From: Mermis nigrescens
Taxonomy: Eukaryota > Nematoda > Enoplea > Mermithida > Mermithidae
Assembly: GCA_036768485.1 (NCBI GenBank)
Contig: JAVLUZ010000738.1
Location: forward strand, 248,001-312,000
Length of the DNA stretch: 64,000 bases
Reading direction: 5' to 3'
This document shows positions 43,658-55,669 of the stretch, piece after piece (positions within the stretch are counted from its first letter, which is position 1; every line of letters starts with the position of its first letter). The notes beneath the pieces were generated by a model. It did no database searches, was not told where the DNA came from, and saw only the letters and a list, made by a program, of their open reading frames with translations. The translations under genes were made by a program, and so were the position numbers.

Positions 43658-44102
43658 TTGGTTTTTTTGTATTCGGCAAAGATTTTTCGCAATGTACAAA
43701 GACTTTAGGGGACCGTCTTTGTACATGTACAAAGATTTTTTGGAAGACAAAAACTGCAAAAAAGGTTCGAAATTCGCAAAAATTCTGGGCGCTCCGCGCA
43801 AAAATGAGCAATTGTGTGTTCTATATATCTTTATAATTTCAGAAATTGCATTTTGGAAGGAAAAATGCCAAATTTTGTTGGCACTCCGCGCCATTTTGAG
43901 ACGATTATTACTGATTTTTGCCCTCAGAAACCTAGAAATTGCTAAAATACGTAACTGAAGGTCGAACAACTCTGTTTTTGCCACACTAAAATCGCTACTG
44001 TACCATATTATAGTACCCAAAAATTTGTGTGTACGAAATGTACAGACTTTTAGGGACCATCTTTGTACGTGTACAAACGGACCTTGTACAAAAAAAACAC
44101 TG
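43658..44102 (-). mobile_element. MITE family F, complete copy with target duplication
   Basis: TTGGTTTTTTTGTATTCGG to GTACAAAAAAAACACTG. The nonamer ATTACGGCC occurs on both sides (43649-43657 and 44103-44111), consistent with an 8-bp duplication plus a chance match. Long frames across it are not genes. Confidence 0.85.
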
Positions 44103-44179
44103 ATTACGGCCCATCTCATATTTTTTACAATTCGGTTTTTTCGGGAAATACTACAAAACGCACAAGCACACTGAGGGTA

Positions 44180-44600
44180 CGAGGGCTTATCCCCCAACCA
44201 CAACCTTTGAGAAGCATGCTCCTCCCTCAGGCCACTGGCGGACCAGAACCTATTGTTGGAATTATGAAAGAGGGTCAAACAATGCCCAGCATTATAATCT
44301 GAAGTACATTTTTTGAGTAGCACTCTGTCCAATCATTTATTCGGACACTTTTGTCCATTATTCTGTTCATATTTGATAGTTAGTCATTTCATCATTCTCA
44401 TTATCATTTGTTTTCATGCGAACTTAATCATGAATATTCAAGAAGCGTAAAAAACAACAAATTAAAGCATTTTTACGGGTTGTGATGAGATAGGGCAAGA
44501 AATAGGAAAGTATCTAAAAAATCAACATAAATTCATCATTTTATTAGCATCATAATTATCCATAAAATTCATGACTTACCCACCCCTTCTCCGACCAAAA
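44180..44600. repeat. Dispersed repeat family L, copy 2
   Basis: Matches 38230-38650 in order and spacing. Both copies lie about 80 bp or less from another MITE. Confidence 0.65.
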
Positions 44601-44604
44601 AAAA

Positions 44605-46335
44605 ACTCGGTTTACAACTGACCGTGTGTAAGTATGCTGCAAAATAAACAAATTTATGTTGAAAAATCATATGTTCCATGTTAGACAAATCGTGTTCCAC
44701 GTCAGGCAAACAGGTCACATATGAAAAAAAACTACTCAACAGTCAACGAGGAAAACGCATAACATATTCTTAGAGCATGGAAAACAATCTCAGTAAGAGA
44801 GATTTATGTAAGCAATAGGTACACAATTTCCGTGAGTGAACTTAATTATGAAAGAAAATATAAAAAACGATGTTTGTCCCATTTTGAGAGGATGAAAACT
44901 TTGAGAAGCTATAGTAATATGTTTTAATATATAGTGCTGGCCTCTAAAAATACCATTTTCATGTTTTTGGCTTATAACTTCAGAACAAATAGCATTGAAG
45001 AAGTCAACAAACACCTATTTTTGACAGCTGCCCTAGGCCTATAACTTACTGCATGGAAGAATTTTTAAGCGCCATATTTCATAGCAAGCTTGCATGAAAT
45101 ACGAAATTTTGAATAAAAACCACTTTTTCCTAAAAAAAACCAAAAATCTTATGCGAAGTGCATGGTTGGCAGCGTAAAACAGTTAGTTGACCTTAAATGA
45201 TCACAATTTTGAAAACAAATTCATTTTTTACGATATTTCCGTTCATTTTATCACATTTATATAAAAATCAATAATTTTTTCTGAATTTCATTAAAAGTTC
45301 TATAAATTTCACAAATAACGTCTTCAAGTGATAAAAACGACTCTAGGTAAGTCTCTTCTACATCCTCTGCGAGAAATCAGTGCAAAATTATGCAACTTGA
45401 TGAAAAGTAATTTCGTTGCCATAACAACGTATACTTAGCATTGGTCTTTTTTTAGGTTACAGTGGTTTTTTAGGATACAATCGAAATTTTTTGGCAGTGA
45501 TTTTTATTTTTTGTGAAGAATAAATATCAGGCATCATGAAAGGTGCTATGAGGCACATTCCTGCTAAGTTTTGTAAAAATTGGCGCTGGTTTTTTTAGGT
45601 TACAACTGGTGTTTTTAGGTTTGGCTTTGAAGGTATACTGTAGCTATGTGGATGACATAGGCGTACTAAATTTTTTCTGACATTAGTCTGCAAGGGAGCC
45701 TAACGTGAAAACAAAAGATTCCACCAAATATGAATACTGACCCTCAAAAATGCTTAGAAAAATCATAAAAATGGCAATTTTTAGTAACTTTTCGACAAAT
45801 TTATATCTCAAATTTCTGAATGATCTGGAAAGCGACCAGGGGTCAGTTGAAATCCTCACAGCATAGCTTGTTCGCCAGTATACTATCATCATTCATCTCC
45901 TTTAGGTTATGGAAAAAAGCGCTGGTTTTTTTAGGTTACAAATCGACTGGTTTTTTAGAAGCCAGCACTATGAAATGTCAATCCGAGCAGACTGATATCT
46001 TGATTTTTGTTAGAAAAGCTTAATTTAAAACTCATTCTTCCATAAGTCATCGCAGTTTGTATGAAATGTATTCTATGTTAGGCACCGTTTCTAATTTGGT
46101 CGATTTACCCTATGTCGTTCGTTTTAGTGAATAAACCTACTTACATGTTCATTATCCAGTCTTTTTGCATTTCTTGTATGTAGGTAATTGTAATAGAATA
46201 ATTATAATAATTATTGTCCTAAATGATTATGAATAAAAATAAAATATTACAATAAAATATTTCAGTTCAGTTCAGTTTAAATGATTGATTAATTCGTTTG
46301 AGATTTTTGTATGGCTATTTGCAGTCCCATCATGT
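44605..46335. other. Unassigned region with TTTTTTTAGGTTACA repeats
   Basis: Short words of the type TTTTTTAGGTTACA(G/A) recur at about 45455, 45595, 45620, 45905, 45930 and 45950, embedded in AT-rich DNA. This may be a diverged dispersed repeat. No gene is supportable. Confidence 0.4.
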
Positions 46336-46336
46336 C

Positions 46337-46493
46337 AATGATCACTATCCATTGGCAACAAAAAATTACAAAAAAAACTAAACAAATTTTTAAAAATTAA
46401 ATTCTGGGGGGGTATTTTGATTTCTAGGGATGGATATTCAGCCTTCTGAGGAGTGCATACCACCAACCCGCCCCCACGCCCACGTGTGCTTCA
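46337..46493 (-). mobile_element. MITE family A, inverted 3'-truncated copy
   Basis: Inverse sense of the family from the GCACACGTGGGCGTGGGGGC end (46493) to ATCCATTGGCAAC (46345). The copy is cut before the GCCCACCTATG end. Confidence 0.65.
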
Positions 46494-46494
46494 G

Positions 46495-47321
46495 ACTGAT
46501 TTAGATAGAATTTCTTTTTGGGACACCAGAAATCGTTTACCTATATCGTATTCTGAATGCACAGCCCTATATTTGGGCAAAAATAAACCTGAATTGTCTA
46601 ACACACTAATTACACAAGTCATTGGCTGATAATTCTGTTTTTGTTCGCGATTTAGGAGTGCTAATTTCGCAAAACCTATAATTCAAGGAGTATTATATGT
46701 AGTAGTATTATCAAAAAAGCTCTCTTGAGATATATCTTAATCAGAAAATTTTTCTTTTCGCATGATAAAAATAATTTAGTTAAGGCCTTCATTGTTTACA
46801 TCAGATCCGTCCGCAGATATTCTTGTGCTTTATGGAACCCCTCATATATTAGTCATATAAAGATGCATGAGGCTGTTCAGCATGAATTTACTAAATACAT
46901 AGTTGGATATCATACTTCTCTTCCATACAATGAACGCCTTAAACAATGAAACTCGGGTCCATTAGAATTACGTCCACGGCATGTTTGCTTATGTATGATG
47001 TTTCAAATCATTAGTCAAAGATCTTGTCTTTCCATGACAGATTTTTTGTGCTTAATAAAAATACCACTCGCTACACAAATCGCTTTAAGCTAGTTGTTCC
47101 GCTTTTTGCTCGAACTTACAAAATTCGATTTTTTATAAGTACATCTCTATTTGGAATCATCTACCCGATTTTGTAGTTTTTTTCCCCAAGTTAAATATAT
47201 TCAGATCAATATCAATTGATCGTCATTTTTATGACTCGCTCATCGCATTTTGCTGTACGTTTTTACTGTACTGACTGTACGTTTTATTATTCTCTTGCAT
47301 CCTTCGTAATTGTCGCCTTTT
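46495..47321 (+). pseudogene. LINE 3' portion, split by later insertions
   Basis: Corresponds to the end of a CR1/L2/Jockey-type ORF2 plus 3' UTR. Visible pieces are TDLDRIS-type sequence, VYIRSVRRYSCALWNPS, a VQHEFTKYIVGYHTSLPYNE segment and, in the UTR, TTGCTGTACGTTTT and TTATTCTCTTGCATCCTTCG. The same order occurs at 53979-55322 and, inverted, at 57850-58335. The UTR is interrupted at 47321 by element K, and its AATAA...TTCAG tail resumes at 51333. Confidence 0.8.
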
Positions 47322-48283
47322 CGGCACTTATGTATGCACTTTGGGAGGACAAAAATTTTGAAAAATAATTTCCAAAAACTTTTCATTTTATGAGGTGATT
47401 TTGCACGCTGATTATGAATCTAGCATTCATTTATGATTTCAGACAGAATTCGATTAGGTTTTTTTGTCATTTTTGTGAAAAATTTCAAAAAAATTTTTCT
47501 TCGTATTTTTGCACATTCTAGGGTACTTTTGCATGCTGATGACGAATTTAGCATTCATTTTGGACGGAATTCACAATATTGGAAAGTGTCAAATTTTCGA
47601 TAAAGGACATTTTCTAACAGACTTTGAGATGGTTAGTTCATATTTGAAAGAATTAGGTAGGTGGAGATCGGCATTATTGACCGAGTTACAGGCTGTTGAA
47701 TCTCACGTGCTTCAGGATAGGCGAAAAGTAGGAAAAAATAGTGTTTGGGATATTTTTCAGTTTTCGATTTGTGGCGATTGCGGATTCAAATTGGTGCCAG
47801 ACATAGGCTAAGCACTTCACTCGCTCCGCAATTTTTTGCTCCTTATCTCAGGCTTAGCCCATGCGCTGGTATCAATGTGAATGCGCATAACTAAGCCTAA
47901 GTCTAAGACATTGGTCACCCTACTCGATCACAGTCAACCAACACTTCAGAGACAAATCGGAAACATTCTCAAAGGCTTGAAATTTTTCACAAAAATGACA
48001 AAAAAACCTGATTTTTCACTATTATTTTGGCGGAAATGGAAAATGAATGCTAAATTCGTCATCAGCGTGCAAAATTACCCTAGAATGTGCAAAAATACGA
48101 AATTATTTTTTTTGCAATTTTTCACACAAATGACAAAAAACCCGATTTTTCACCCAAATTTTGTCAGAAATAAAAAATGAATGCTGGATTCGTTATCAGG
48201 ATAGAAAATTACTCCAGAAAATGGTAATTTTGGAAACAAAAATTTTTCGAAAATTTTTGTCCTTCTAAACTGCATAAGTGCCG
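47322..48283. mobile_element. Inverted-repeat element K (about 960 bp) inside the LINE
   Basis: The left arm starts CGGCACTTATGTATGCAC and the right arm ends TGCATAAGTGCCG. The arms mirror each other over about 245 bp (GAGGACAAAAATTTTGAAAA; TTGCACATTCTAGGGTA). The centre (47560-48035) encodes a stretch ALLTELQAV(E) that recurs at 55430-55460, in no family I recognise. An internal dyad lies at 47790-47880. The 8-bp target of the next insertion is the last eight bases of this area. Confidence 0.75.
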
Positions 48284-48285
48284 CA

Positions 48286-51200
48286 TAGTGATCGACCAGG
48301 GCCCCAGCCCAGGCGCCGGCAATCCCCGGCCATTTTTCAGCATCCCCGGCCCCAGCCGGGGCAACATCAAAAAATGGCCAGGGCCATGGAAAAAATTAAG
48401 TGTAATTCGTATTCTGTACAGGCTGTGGTACTGGCACTTATTTATCAATGAGCAAGTGAACATTTTGAGAACTGTACTGATTAGACCACATGTATACTTA
48501 CTTAGTCCTTGTTATAACTTTGCTACTGTGTATAAATGAGCTTTTACTGAATAAATGTTCAGGAAAACCTGCATGTTTTCGATTCCTCCACTTATCTTAT
48601 TTAAACTAAATGCTACTTTTAACTCATTCATTCATAGCAATGGCTAAAAGATTTAGAGTTGAAAAATACGTTCTATTTCTAGTTGGAAATTTAACGTTTA
48701 CAACAAACTATTTTTTACAAAAAACACTTTTAAATTCAAGTTGAATGGGAAACGCGTGCTTTAAAACGCGTTTCTTGTGTAATAGTTATTAGGACGGGGG
48801 TTAATTATAGGAGAATGTAAACTACGCTGCAGAATTGCGTCCGATCCGATAAACTGAATATTTCTCAAATAGTCTCCTAAGGTCCAGAGTTGAGGGAGGG
48901 GTGGAATCCCAAATTGGAGGACCAGAAAATTAAGTGGTGGACTATTATTAGCCGACTCTATTTTGTTGTAAGAGCTTCTTGTGCTTGTACAAAGATCTCC
49001 AAAAAGGTCTTTATATGAGCTAACAAATTTTTGTAGCTATATTATATAAATATATTTTTAAACATACACATTCGCATATTATCAGTATGTGATAGTGTTT
49101 TTTGTTCAATGTACCTTTGTATATACATGAACAAAGATGGTACCCAAGAGTCTTTGTACATTTTGTACACACAAATTTTTGGTTACTATAATATGGTACA
49201 GTAACGATTTTAGTGTGGTAGAACAGGGTCTTTTGACTATTGATTGTATATTTTAGCTAATTTCTGGGTTTCTAACGCCAAACGTTACTAAAATTGTCTC
49301 AAAACGGCGCGAAGCGCCTGAAAATTTGACATTTTTCATTCTGAATATAAATTTTGCCATTTTCAAGCTGTATATATAGGACAGACAATTTTTCATATAC
49401 AGTGGTCGCCATGAAAGAGGACGCGCCATCACCCTCAGAATTATAATGGATGGTGCGTTGCGAGCTCCGCGCTACGTCCATCATGCGCCATCATCTCTTT
49501 TTTCCATTGAGCGCCATTAACCTCTATCATCCCGTTAATATGGCGATGCGGACGGCGCAATTTAGCTATTAAAATTGCGCCGTCCGCATCGCCATATTAC
49601 GGGATGATAGAGGTTAATGGCGCACAATGGAAAAAGAGATGATGGCGCATGATGAAAGTAACACGGCGCTTGCGATGCACCATCCATTATAATTCTGAGG
49701 GTGATGGTGCATCATCTTTCATGGCGACCACTGTAGTAGCGAAGCACCGAAAATTTTTGGGATTTCACACCTTCCTACAGTTTTTATCTTCCAAAAAATC
49801 TTTGTACATGTACACAGATAGTACTGAAAAGTCTTTGTACATCGGAAAAAATATTTGGCGAATACAAAAAAACACTGTTTTAGGCATGCAAATTTTTGTA
49901 TACTTTAATAGGTACAGTAACGATTTCAGTGTGGTAGGAACTAGTTTTTCGACCTTTAGTAGTGTATTTGGCTAATTTTTGGGTTTCTGAATATTTGACA
50001 TATTTTCATTTTTATTCTGAGCGCAGTGTTGCTTATTACAAGATTTAATTTGCATATTACAATTTTTGTAATACTTCTGATTTTGTAGTACAAGTTGTTT
50101 TATCTTTCTCAGTCGAGTTTGATGTGTGAATTCCATCAAAAGCTCATAAAAATTTCGGCACTTTGCGCAGAACTAATATTATCAACTAAATTTAGGCTGA
50201 ATCATCGCATTTAGAAGCATGGTCTTTTTGTATTTGGCGAAGATTTTTGCTGATGTACAAAGACGTCTCAGGACCGTCTTTGTGCATGTATAAAGACATT
50301 TGAAGAACAAAAATTGTAAAAAGGTGTAGAATTCCTTACTGCAAATTCTATCATTTTAAAGATTTTCAGGGGGTAAGCAGCTGCAAAAATGGAGCCACTT
50401 ACCCCCCTTACCCTGAAAATCGCCGAGAAATATACATGTGACAGGGGGTTTGGGCCATCCCCCATCCAAGCTTTGAAGCCCCAAACTTCCTTGAAAGTCA
50501 GAAAATATTTGAACACCCTTCCCCATTTTTTGGCGAAAACCTGCGCTTTTTTGGATTTTTAAATGTGTTTTTACCATTTTGATCTAGTCGCTAACCCCCT
50601 CTTTCTAAAAATGGCAAGGGACCCCTACCCTAGAATTCCAGCCGTTACATGTATACTGAGGGACCCTCATACAATTTTAAGCGATTACATGCATGTTTTA
50701 CAGTGATAGTATTTACTCTAGCTCACATTCTAAAATAATGAATCACTTCGTGAAATTCTAATAGTTAGGTACACTTTGGCCATACTAAAGAATTAAGTTC
50801 AAAAAATTCAAGAGGTTTTCACCAAAAATCGTCTGACAGTGACTTGTGTCTTGGACCCTGAGGGGGAAATACGCCTCCCCCTTATTGGAATGTGAGATGT
50901 CTCATTTATTACATCCAATACCTATTGCATCCAATCGCTACAGCAGCAGTAGCAGTAGCAAAGAATCAAATGATATAGAGCGTGCTAATAGCAGCGACAT
51001 AGACTTTATTGATGATTTAGACAATGAAACACTGGACTAAATTTGTTTCTTGTGACATAAATAGTAATAAAACTTGATATGAAAAGGCGCACCTAACTTT
51101 GCGCTTGCCATTTACTACTGAATGGAGCAGTCACTCATTATTTATTTTCCTTTGCTCACCCCGCGTATGTGTCATGCAATAATATTTTCCTTGTCTGACC

Positions 51201-51324
51201 CCGGCCAGCCCTGGCCCCCAGGCCCGGCCTCGGCCTCAGCCCCGGCCCCACCCCGGCTGGGATTTTTCTTCAACCTCGGTACCGCCCCGGCCCCGGCCAA
51301 AAAAGTCACCCCGGTCGATCACTA
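48286..51324. mobile_element. Non-autonomous hAT-like element H, copy 2 (3.04 kb, complete)
   Basis: The ends TAGTGATCGACC and GGTCGATCACTA are mirror images, and GTGCCGCA occurs on both sides (48278-48285 and 51325-51332). Just inside each end is a GC-rich tract of CCCCGGCC-type hexamers, in opposite sense. The interior shares order and words with the copies at 32888 and 51779: TCCAGAGTTGAGGGAGGGG, family F (49090-49883), family B (50433-50655), GTCTGACAGTGACTTG. No transposase is encoded. A family G MITE interrupts the family F part. Confidence 0.93.
49401..49733. mobile_element. MITE family G, near-perfect 333-bp palindrome
   Basis: CAGTGGTCGCCATGAAAGA to TCTTTCATGGCGACCACTG with TA on each side (49399-49400 and 49734-49735). 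The two arms of about 165 bp are almost identical in inverse and meet at TTTAGCTATTAAAATTGCG. The homologous place in the copy at 51779 (near 52980) has no insert, so the insertion is younger than the split of the two copies. Confidence 0.93.
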
Positions 51325-51332
51325 GTGCCGCA

Positions 51333-51600
51333 TTCAGCAATAAGTTTTTTCAGTTCAGTTCAGATCCTCTAACTTGAACATATTAAAATCTAGATTAATT
51401 GACGCTGACTTATCTAAATTTATTAGAGGGCAAGCTTAATTTGTCATTTATATGACTCACTTGTTGCCTTTTGCTGTACGTTTTACGTTATTGACCGTAC
51501 ATTTTTATTATTCTCTTGCATCCTTTGGTAATTGTCGTGTTTTAGCAATAAATCATTTCAGTTCAGTATGGTTCAGTTCATAGCACTACACTGAATTTAC
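51333..51600 (+). mobile_element. LINE 3' UTR ends
   Basis: 51333-51365 is the displaced tail of the LINE at 46495. 51366-51575 is the 3' end of another copy of the same LINE: CTAGATTAATTGACG, TTTGCTGTACGTTTT, TTATTCTCTTGCATCC, AGCAATAAATCATTTCAGTTCAG. The tails are short TTCAG repeats rather than poly(A). Confidence 0.75.
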
Positions 51601-51778
51601 ATTCACAAAATAGGTATTCAAAAACTTGTATTTGGTCTCAACATTTTATGTAGGATGGACTTTCTGCAAAAAACATCGGTTTTTCACCATTAGCGCTCAA
51701 TTTGTGAACATCTGTTATATGCTTTAAAAATGTGAACCAAAATTTAAAATATGGAGAAAAATTTGGTATGGTTAGTTA

Positions 51779-53957
51779 TAGCGATTGACCGGGGCCCCGG
51801 CCCTGGCCCCGGCAATCCCCGGCCATTTTTCAGCGTCCCGGCCATTTTTCAGCGTCCCCGGCCCCGGCCGGGGCAATGTCAAAAAATGGCAGGGGCCGGG
51901 GAAAAATTTAGTGTTATTCGTATTTTGTACAGGCTGTGATACTGGCACTTATTTATCAATGAGCAAGTGTTAATTTTGAGAACCTCACTGATTAGACCAT
52001 TTGTATACTTACTTAGTCCTTGTTATAACTTTGCTACTGTGTATATATAAATGAGCTTTTACTGAATAAATGTTCAGGAAAATCTGCATGTTTTCGATTC
52101 CTCTACTTGACTTATTTAAGCTAAATGCTACTCAACTCATTCATTCATAGCTATGGCTGAAAGATTTAGAGTTGACAAATACGTTCCATTTCTAATTGGA
52201 AATTGTACGTTTTCAACAAACTATTTTTACAAAAAAAAATTACATTTCATTGAATGGGAACTGTGGGCTTTAAAGCGCATTTCTTGTGTAATAGTTATTA
52301 GGACGGAGGTTAATTATGGGCGAATGCAAACTACGCTGCAGAATTGCGTCCGATCCAATAAACTAAATATGCCTCAAATAGTTTCCTAAGGTCCAGAGTT
52401 GAGGGAGGGTGAAATCCCAAATTGGAGGACCAGAAAATTAAGTGGTGGACTATTATTAGCCGACTCTATTTTGTTGTACAAGCTTCTTGTGCTTGTAAAA
52501 AGATCTCCGAAAAGGTCTTTGTATGAGTTAACAAATTTTTGTAGCTATATTATATAAATATATTTTTAAACCTACACATTTTCGCATTCTATCAGTATGT
52601 GACAGTGTTTTTTCGTACAATGTACTTTTGTAAATACATGAACAAAGATGGTACCCAAAAGTCTTTTTTATTTTGTACCAGTGTTTTTTTGTACACGGTC
52701 CGTTTGTGCATGTACAAAGATGGTCCCCAAAAACCTTTGTACATTGTGTACACACAAATTTGTGGTTACTATAATATGGTACAGTAGCGGATTTAGTGTG
52801 GTAAAACAGGGTCTTTTGACTTTTGATTTTATATTTTAGCCAATTTCTGGGTTTTTAACGCCAAAAATAACTAAAATTGTCTCAAAACAGCGCGAAGCGG
52901 CTGAAAATTTGACATTTTCCCATTCTAAATACACATTTTGTCATTTTAAAGATATATAGGACAGACAATTTCCTATATCGGAGCGAAGCACCGAAAATTT
53001 TTTGGAATTTTACACCTTTTTACAGTTTTTATCTTCCCAAAAATCTTTGTACAAGTACAAAGATACTCCTGTAAAGTCTTTGTAAATCGGGAAAAATCTT
53101 TGGCGAATACAAAAAATACTGTTTTGTACATGCAAATTTTTGTATACTTTAATATGGTACAGTAACAATTTCAGTGTGGTAGATCATAGTTTTTCGACAT
53201 TTAGTAGTGTATTTGGCTAATTTTTGGGTGTCTGAATATTTGACATTTTTCCATTTTTCCAGTCTAATTGCAGTGTTGCTTATTACAGGATTTAATTCGC
53301 ATATTTCAATTTTTGTAATATTTCTGATTTTGTAATACTAGTTGTTTTAGCTTTCTCAGTCGAGTTTTATGTGTTAGTTCCATCAAAAGCTCATAAGAAT
53401 TTCGGCACTTCCCGCTGAACTAATATTATCAACTAAATTCAGGCCGAATTATCACATTTAGAAGCACAGTCTTTTTGTATTCGGCGAAGATTTTTGCTGA
53501 TGTACAAAGACGTTTCAGGACTGTCTTTGTACATGTACAACGATTTTTGAAGAACAAAAACTGTAAGAAGGTGTAGATTTCCTCATTGCAAATTCTACCA
53601 TTTTAAAGATTTTCAGCGGGGTAAGCGGCTGCAAAAATGGAGCCGCTTACCCCCTCCCCCTGAAAATGGCCGAGAAATATACATGTGACAGGGGGTTTGG
53701 GCCATCCCCCATCCACGCTTTGAAGCCCCAAACTTCCTTGAAAGTCAGAAAATATTTGACCACCCTCCCCCATTTTTTGGCGAAAACCTGCATTTTTTTA
53801 ACTATTTTTATGCGTTTTTACCATTTTTTATCTAGTCGCTAACCCCTTCCTTCTAAAAATGGCGAGGGACCCCTACCCTAGATTTCCAGTCGTTGTGTGT
53901 ATACTCGAGTGACCCTCAAAAAATTTTAAGCGATTACATGCATGTTTTATAGTGATT
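51779..53957. mobile_element. Element H, copy 3, 3'-truncated
   Basis: Starts TAGCGATTGACCGGGG and follows copy 2 (48286) for about 2.2 kb with small differences, including its family F (52598-53122) and family B (53681-53903) parts. It stops near 53957, where LINE sequence begins, so the last 600-700 bp and the right terminus are gone. No family G insert is present. Confidence 0.88.
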
Positions 53958-53978
53958 TTTGATATTTACCACTGATTT

Positions 53979-55322
53979 TTGATATTAACCGTATTTACCA
54001 ATTCTTTTGTTTTTCAGAAGCGGGGCGATTTTTATATTTCAAACATCGTCTTTTACGAAAATAATGTCTCACGGGCGATTGCTAAGACGAAAAATTCGAC
54101 TTTGATAGCGCCTGATGGTTTAAGTAACTTTTTTGTTAAAAAATTAGCTTATTATCTTCTTAAACCCCTTATCAGTATTTTTACTGTTTCTTTTTTATCA
54201 GGTGATATCCCAGACATTTGGAGGGAAGCTTACGTTGTACCTATAATTAAAAACGGTGACCCCTCATTAACTGAAAATTATTGTCCTGTTTCTTTATGTT
54301 GCTCAACTTGTAAGATAATGGAAAGTATTATTAATACTCAACTATCAATATATTTATCTACTAATAAGTTAATATCACCTTTTCAATACGGTTTCCAAAA
54401 ACATAAATCTTGCGAATCGCAACTATTAAATTGTAAATATTCTCGGGTTAAATCACTGGAATGTAAAGAAACCGTTGATATTATTTATATAGACTTTGCT
54501 AAAGCCTTCGACAAAGTCGACATATCTAAACTTCTTGTTAAATTAACTAGTTACGGTATTGGACAACACATATTTAAATGGTTAAAGGCTTTCCTATCTA
54601 ATCGTATTCAGTGTGTTCTGCGTTAATCAGTGTTTTTCAGATTATACCGCTGTTACAAGTGGAGTTATTCAAGGTTCCATTCTTGGACCTACGTTTTGTT
54701 GATTTTTATAAATGATATCTTTGATAACTTGTCAAGTTCGACTTTTATGTTTGCGGATGACCTAAAAATATTCAATCTTTCCTGCAATTATCAAATACTT
54801 CAGACCGATTTAGATAGAATTTCCATTTGGGGCACCAAAATTGTTTACCAATATTATATTCTAAATGCACAGCCCTATATTTGGGCAAAAATAATCCCAA
54901 ATTGTCATTCGCAATTTAGGAGTTCTAATTTCACAAATCCTGAAATTTAAGGAACATTACAACTGTATAATTAAGAAAGCTTTCTTGAGATCTATCTTAA
55001 TTAGAAAATCCTTCTTTTCGCATGATAAAAATAATCTCGTAAAGGCCTTCATTGTTTACGTCAGACCGATCCTTGAATATTCCTGTACTTTATGAAACCC
55101 CTCTTATATTAGTGATATCAATAGGCTGGAGGCTCTGCAGCATAAATTTACTAAATACATTGTTGGATATCATAGCCCTCTTTCTTACGACGAATGCCTT
55201 AACCAACTTAACTTGTGCCGATAAGAATTACATTGCCTTCATATTTGCTTATGTATGATGTATCAAATTGTTAGTCAAAAATCTTGTCTTTCCATGACAG
55301 ATTTTTTTGTGCTTAACCAAAA
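53979..55322 (+). pseudogene. LINE reverse transcriptase, frameshifted
   Basis: The best-kept retrotransposon of the window. The first frame (to 54626) covers the fingers and part of the palm: APDGLSNFFVKKLA, PDIWREAYVVPIIKNGDP, ENYCPVSLCC, FQYGFQKHKSCESQLL and the catalytic-Asp motif YIDFAKAFDKVD. After a stop and shift, GVIQGSILGP appears, then FADDLKIF (the FADD box) near 54750. Further shifts lead to RPILEYSC and LQHKFTKYIVGYHSPLSY at 55060-55190, and the sequence ends at the MTDFFVLN segment. The type is CR1/L2/Jockey-like by motif order. The endonuclease is absent, so the copy is 5'-truncated and inactive. Confidence 0.9.
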
Positions 55323-55600
55323 GGCTAAAGTAGAGGAGATTGGAAAGTACCAGAAAGTTATGATAAGGACGTTTTCTAATTGAGTTTGGGCTGGGGAGTT
55401 CATATTTGAAAGAATTATGCGACGGTCAGCATTATTGACGGAGTTACAGGCGGTTGAAGTTCATGTGTTTAAGGATAGGCGCAAAAAGCCTGCATTTGGG
55501 AAAGTATCGGATTGGTCTCCAAAGCGTCGAAGGACTGTGACTGAGCCGAAAGTGAAGTTAGAGAAATGAAAAACCAAAAACAGACTTGAGCGGCAAAGAG
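55323..55600 (+). pseudogene. Unrecognised coding-like fragment, also present in element K
   Basis: After the LINE a frame reads VEEIGKYQKV..., SALLTELQAVEVHVFKDRRK and WSPKRRRTVTEPKVKLEK, with one stop inside. Its first half matches 47575-47745 inside element K (RSALLTELQAVESHVLQDRR). Two copies with protein-level likeness suggest that a shared, probably transposon-derived, ORF once existed. I cannot name a family. Confidence 0.4.
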
Positions 55601-55669
55601 AATGAATAAAGAAAATGCGCACGCAGAGGATCGAGCGCAAATGGCAAACGAAACGTAGCAGTGATGCCC

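Noticed and set aside
43628..44332. 234-codon minus-strand frame
   Set aside because: It covers the whole family F MITE (43658-44102), whose borders are fixed by the ATTACGGCC duplication, so it is transposon DNA plus flanks.
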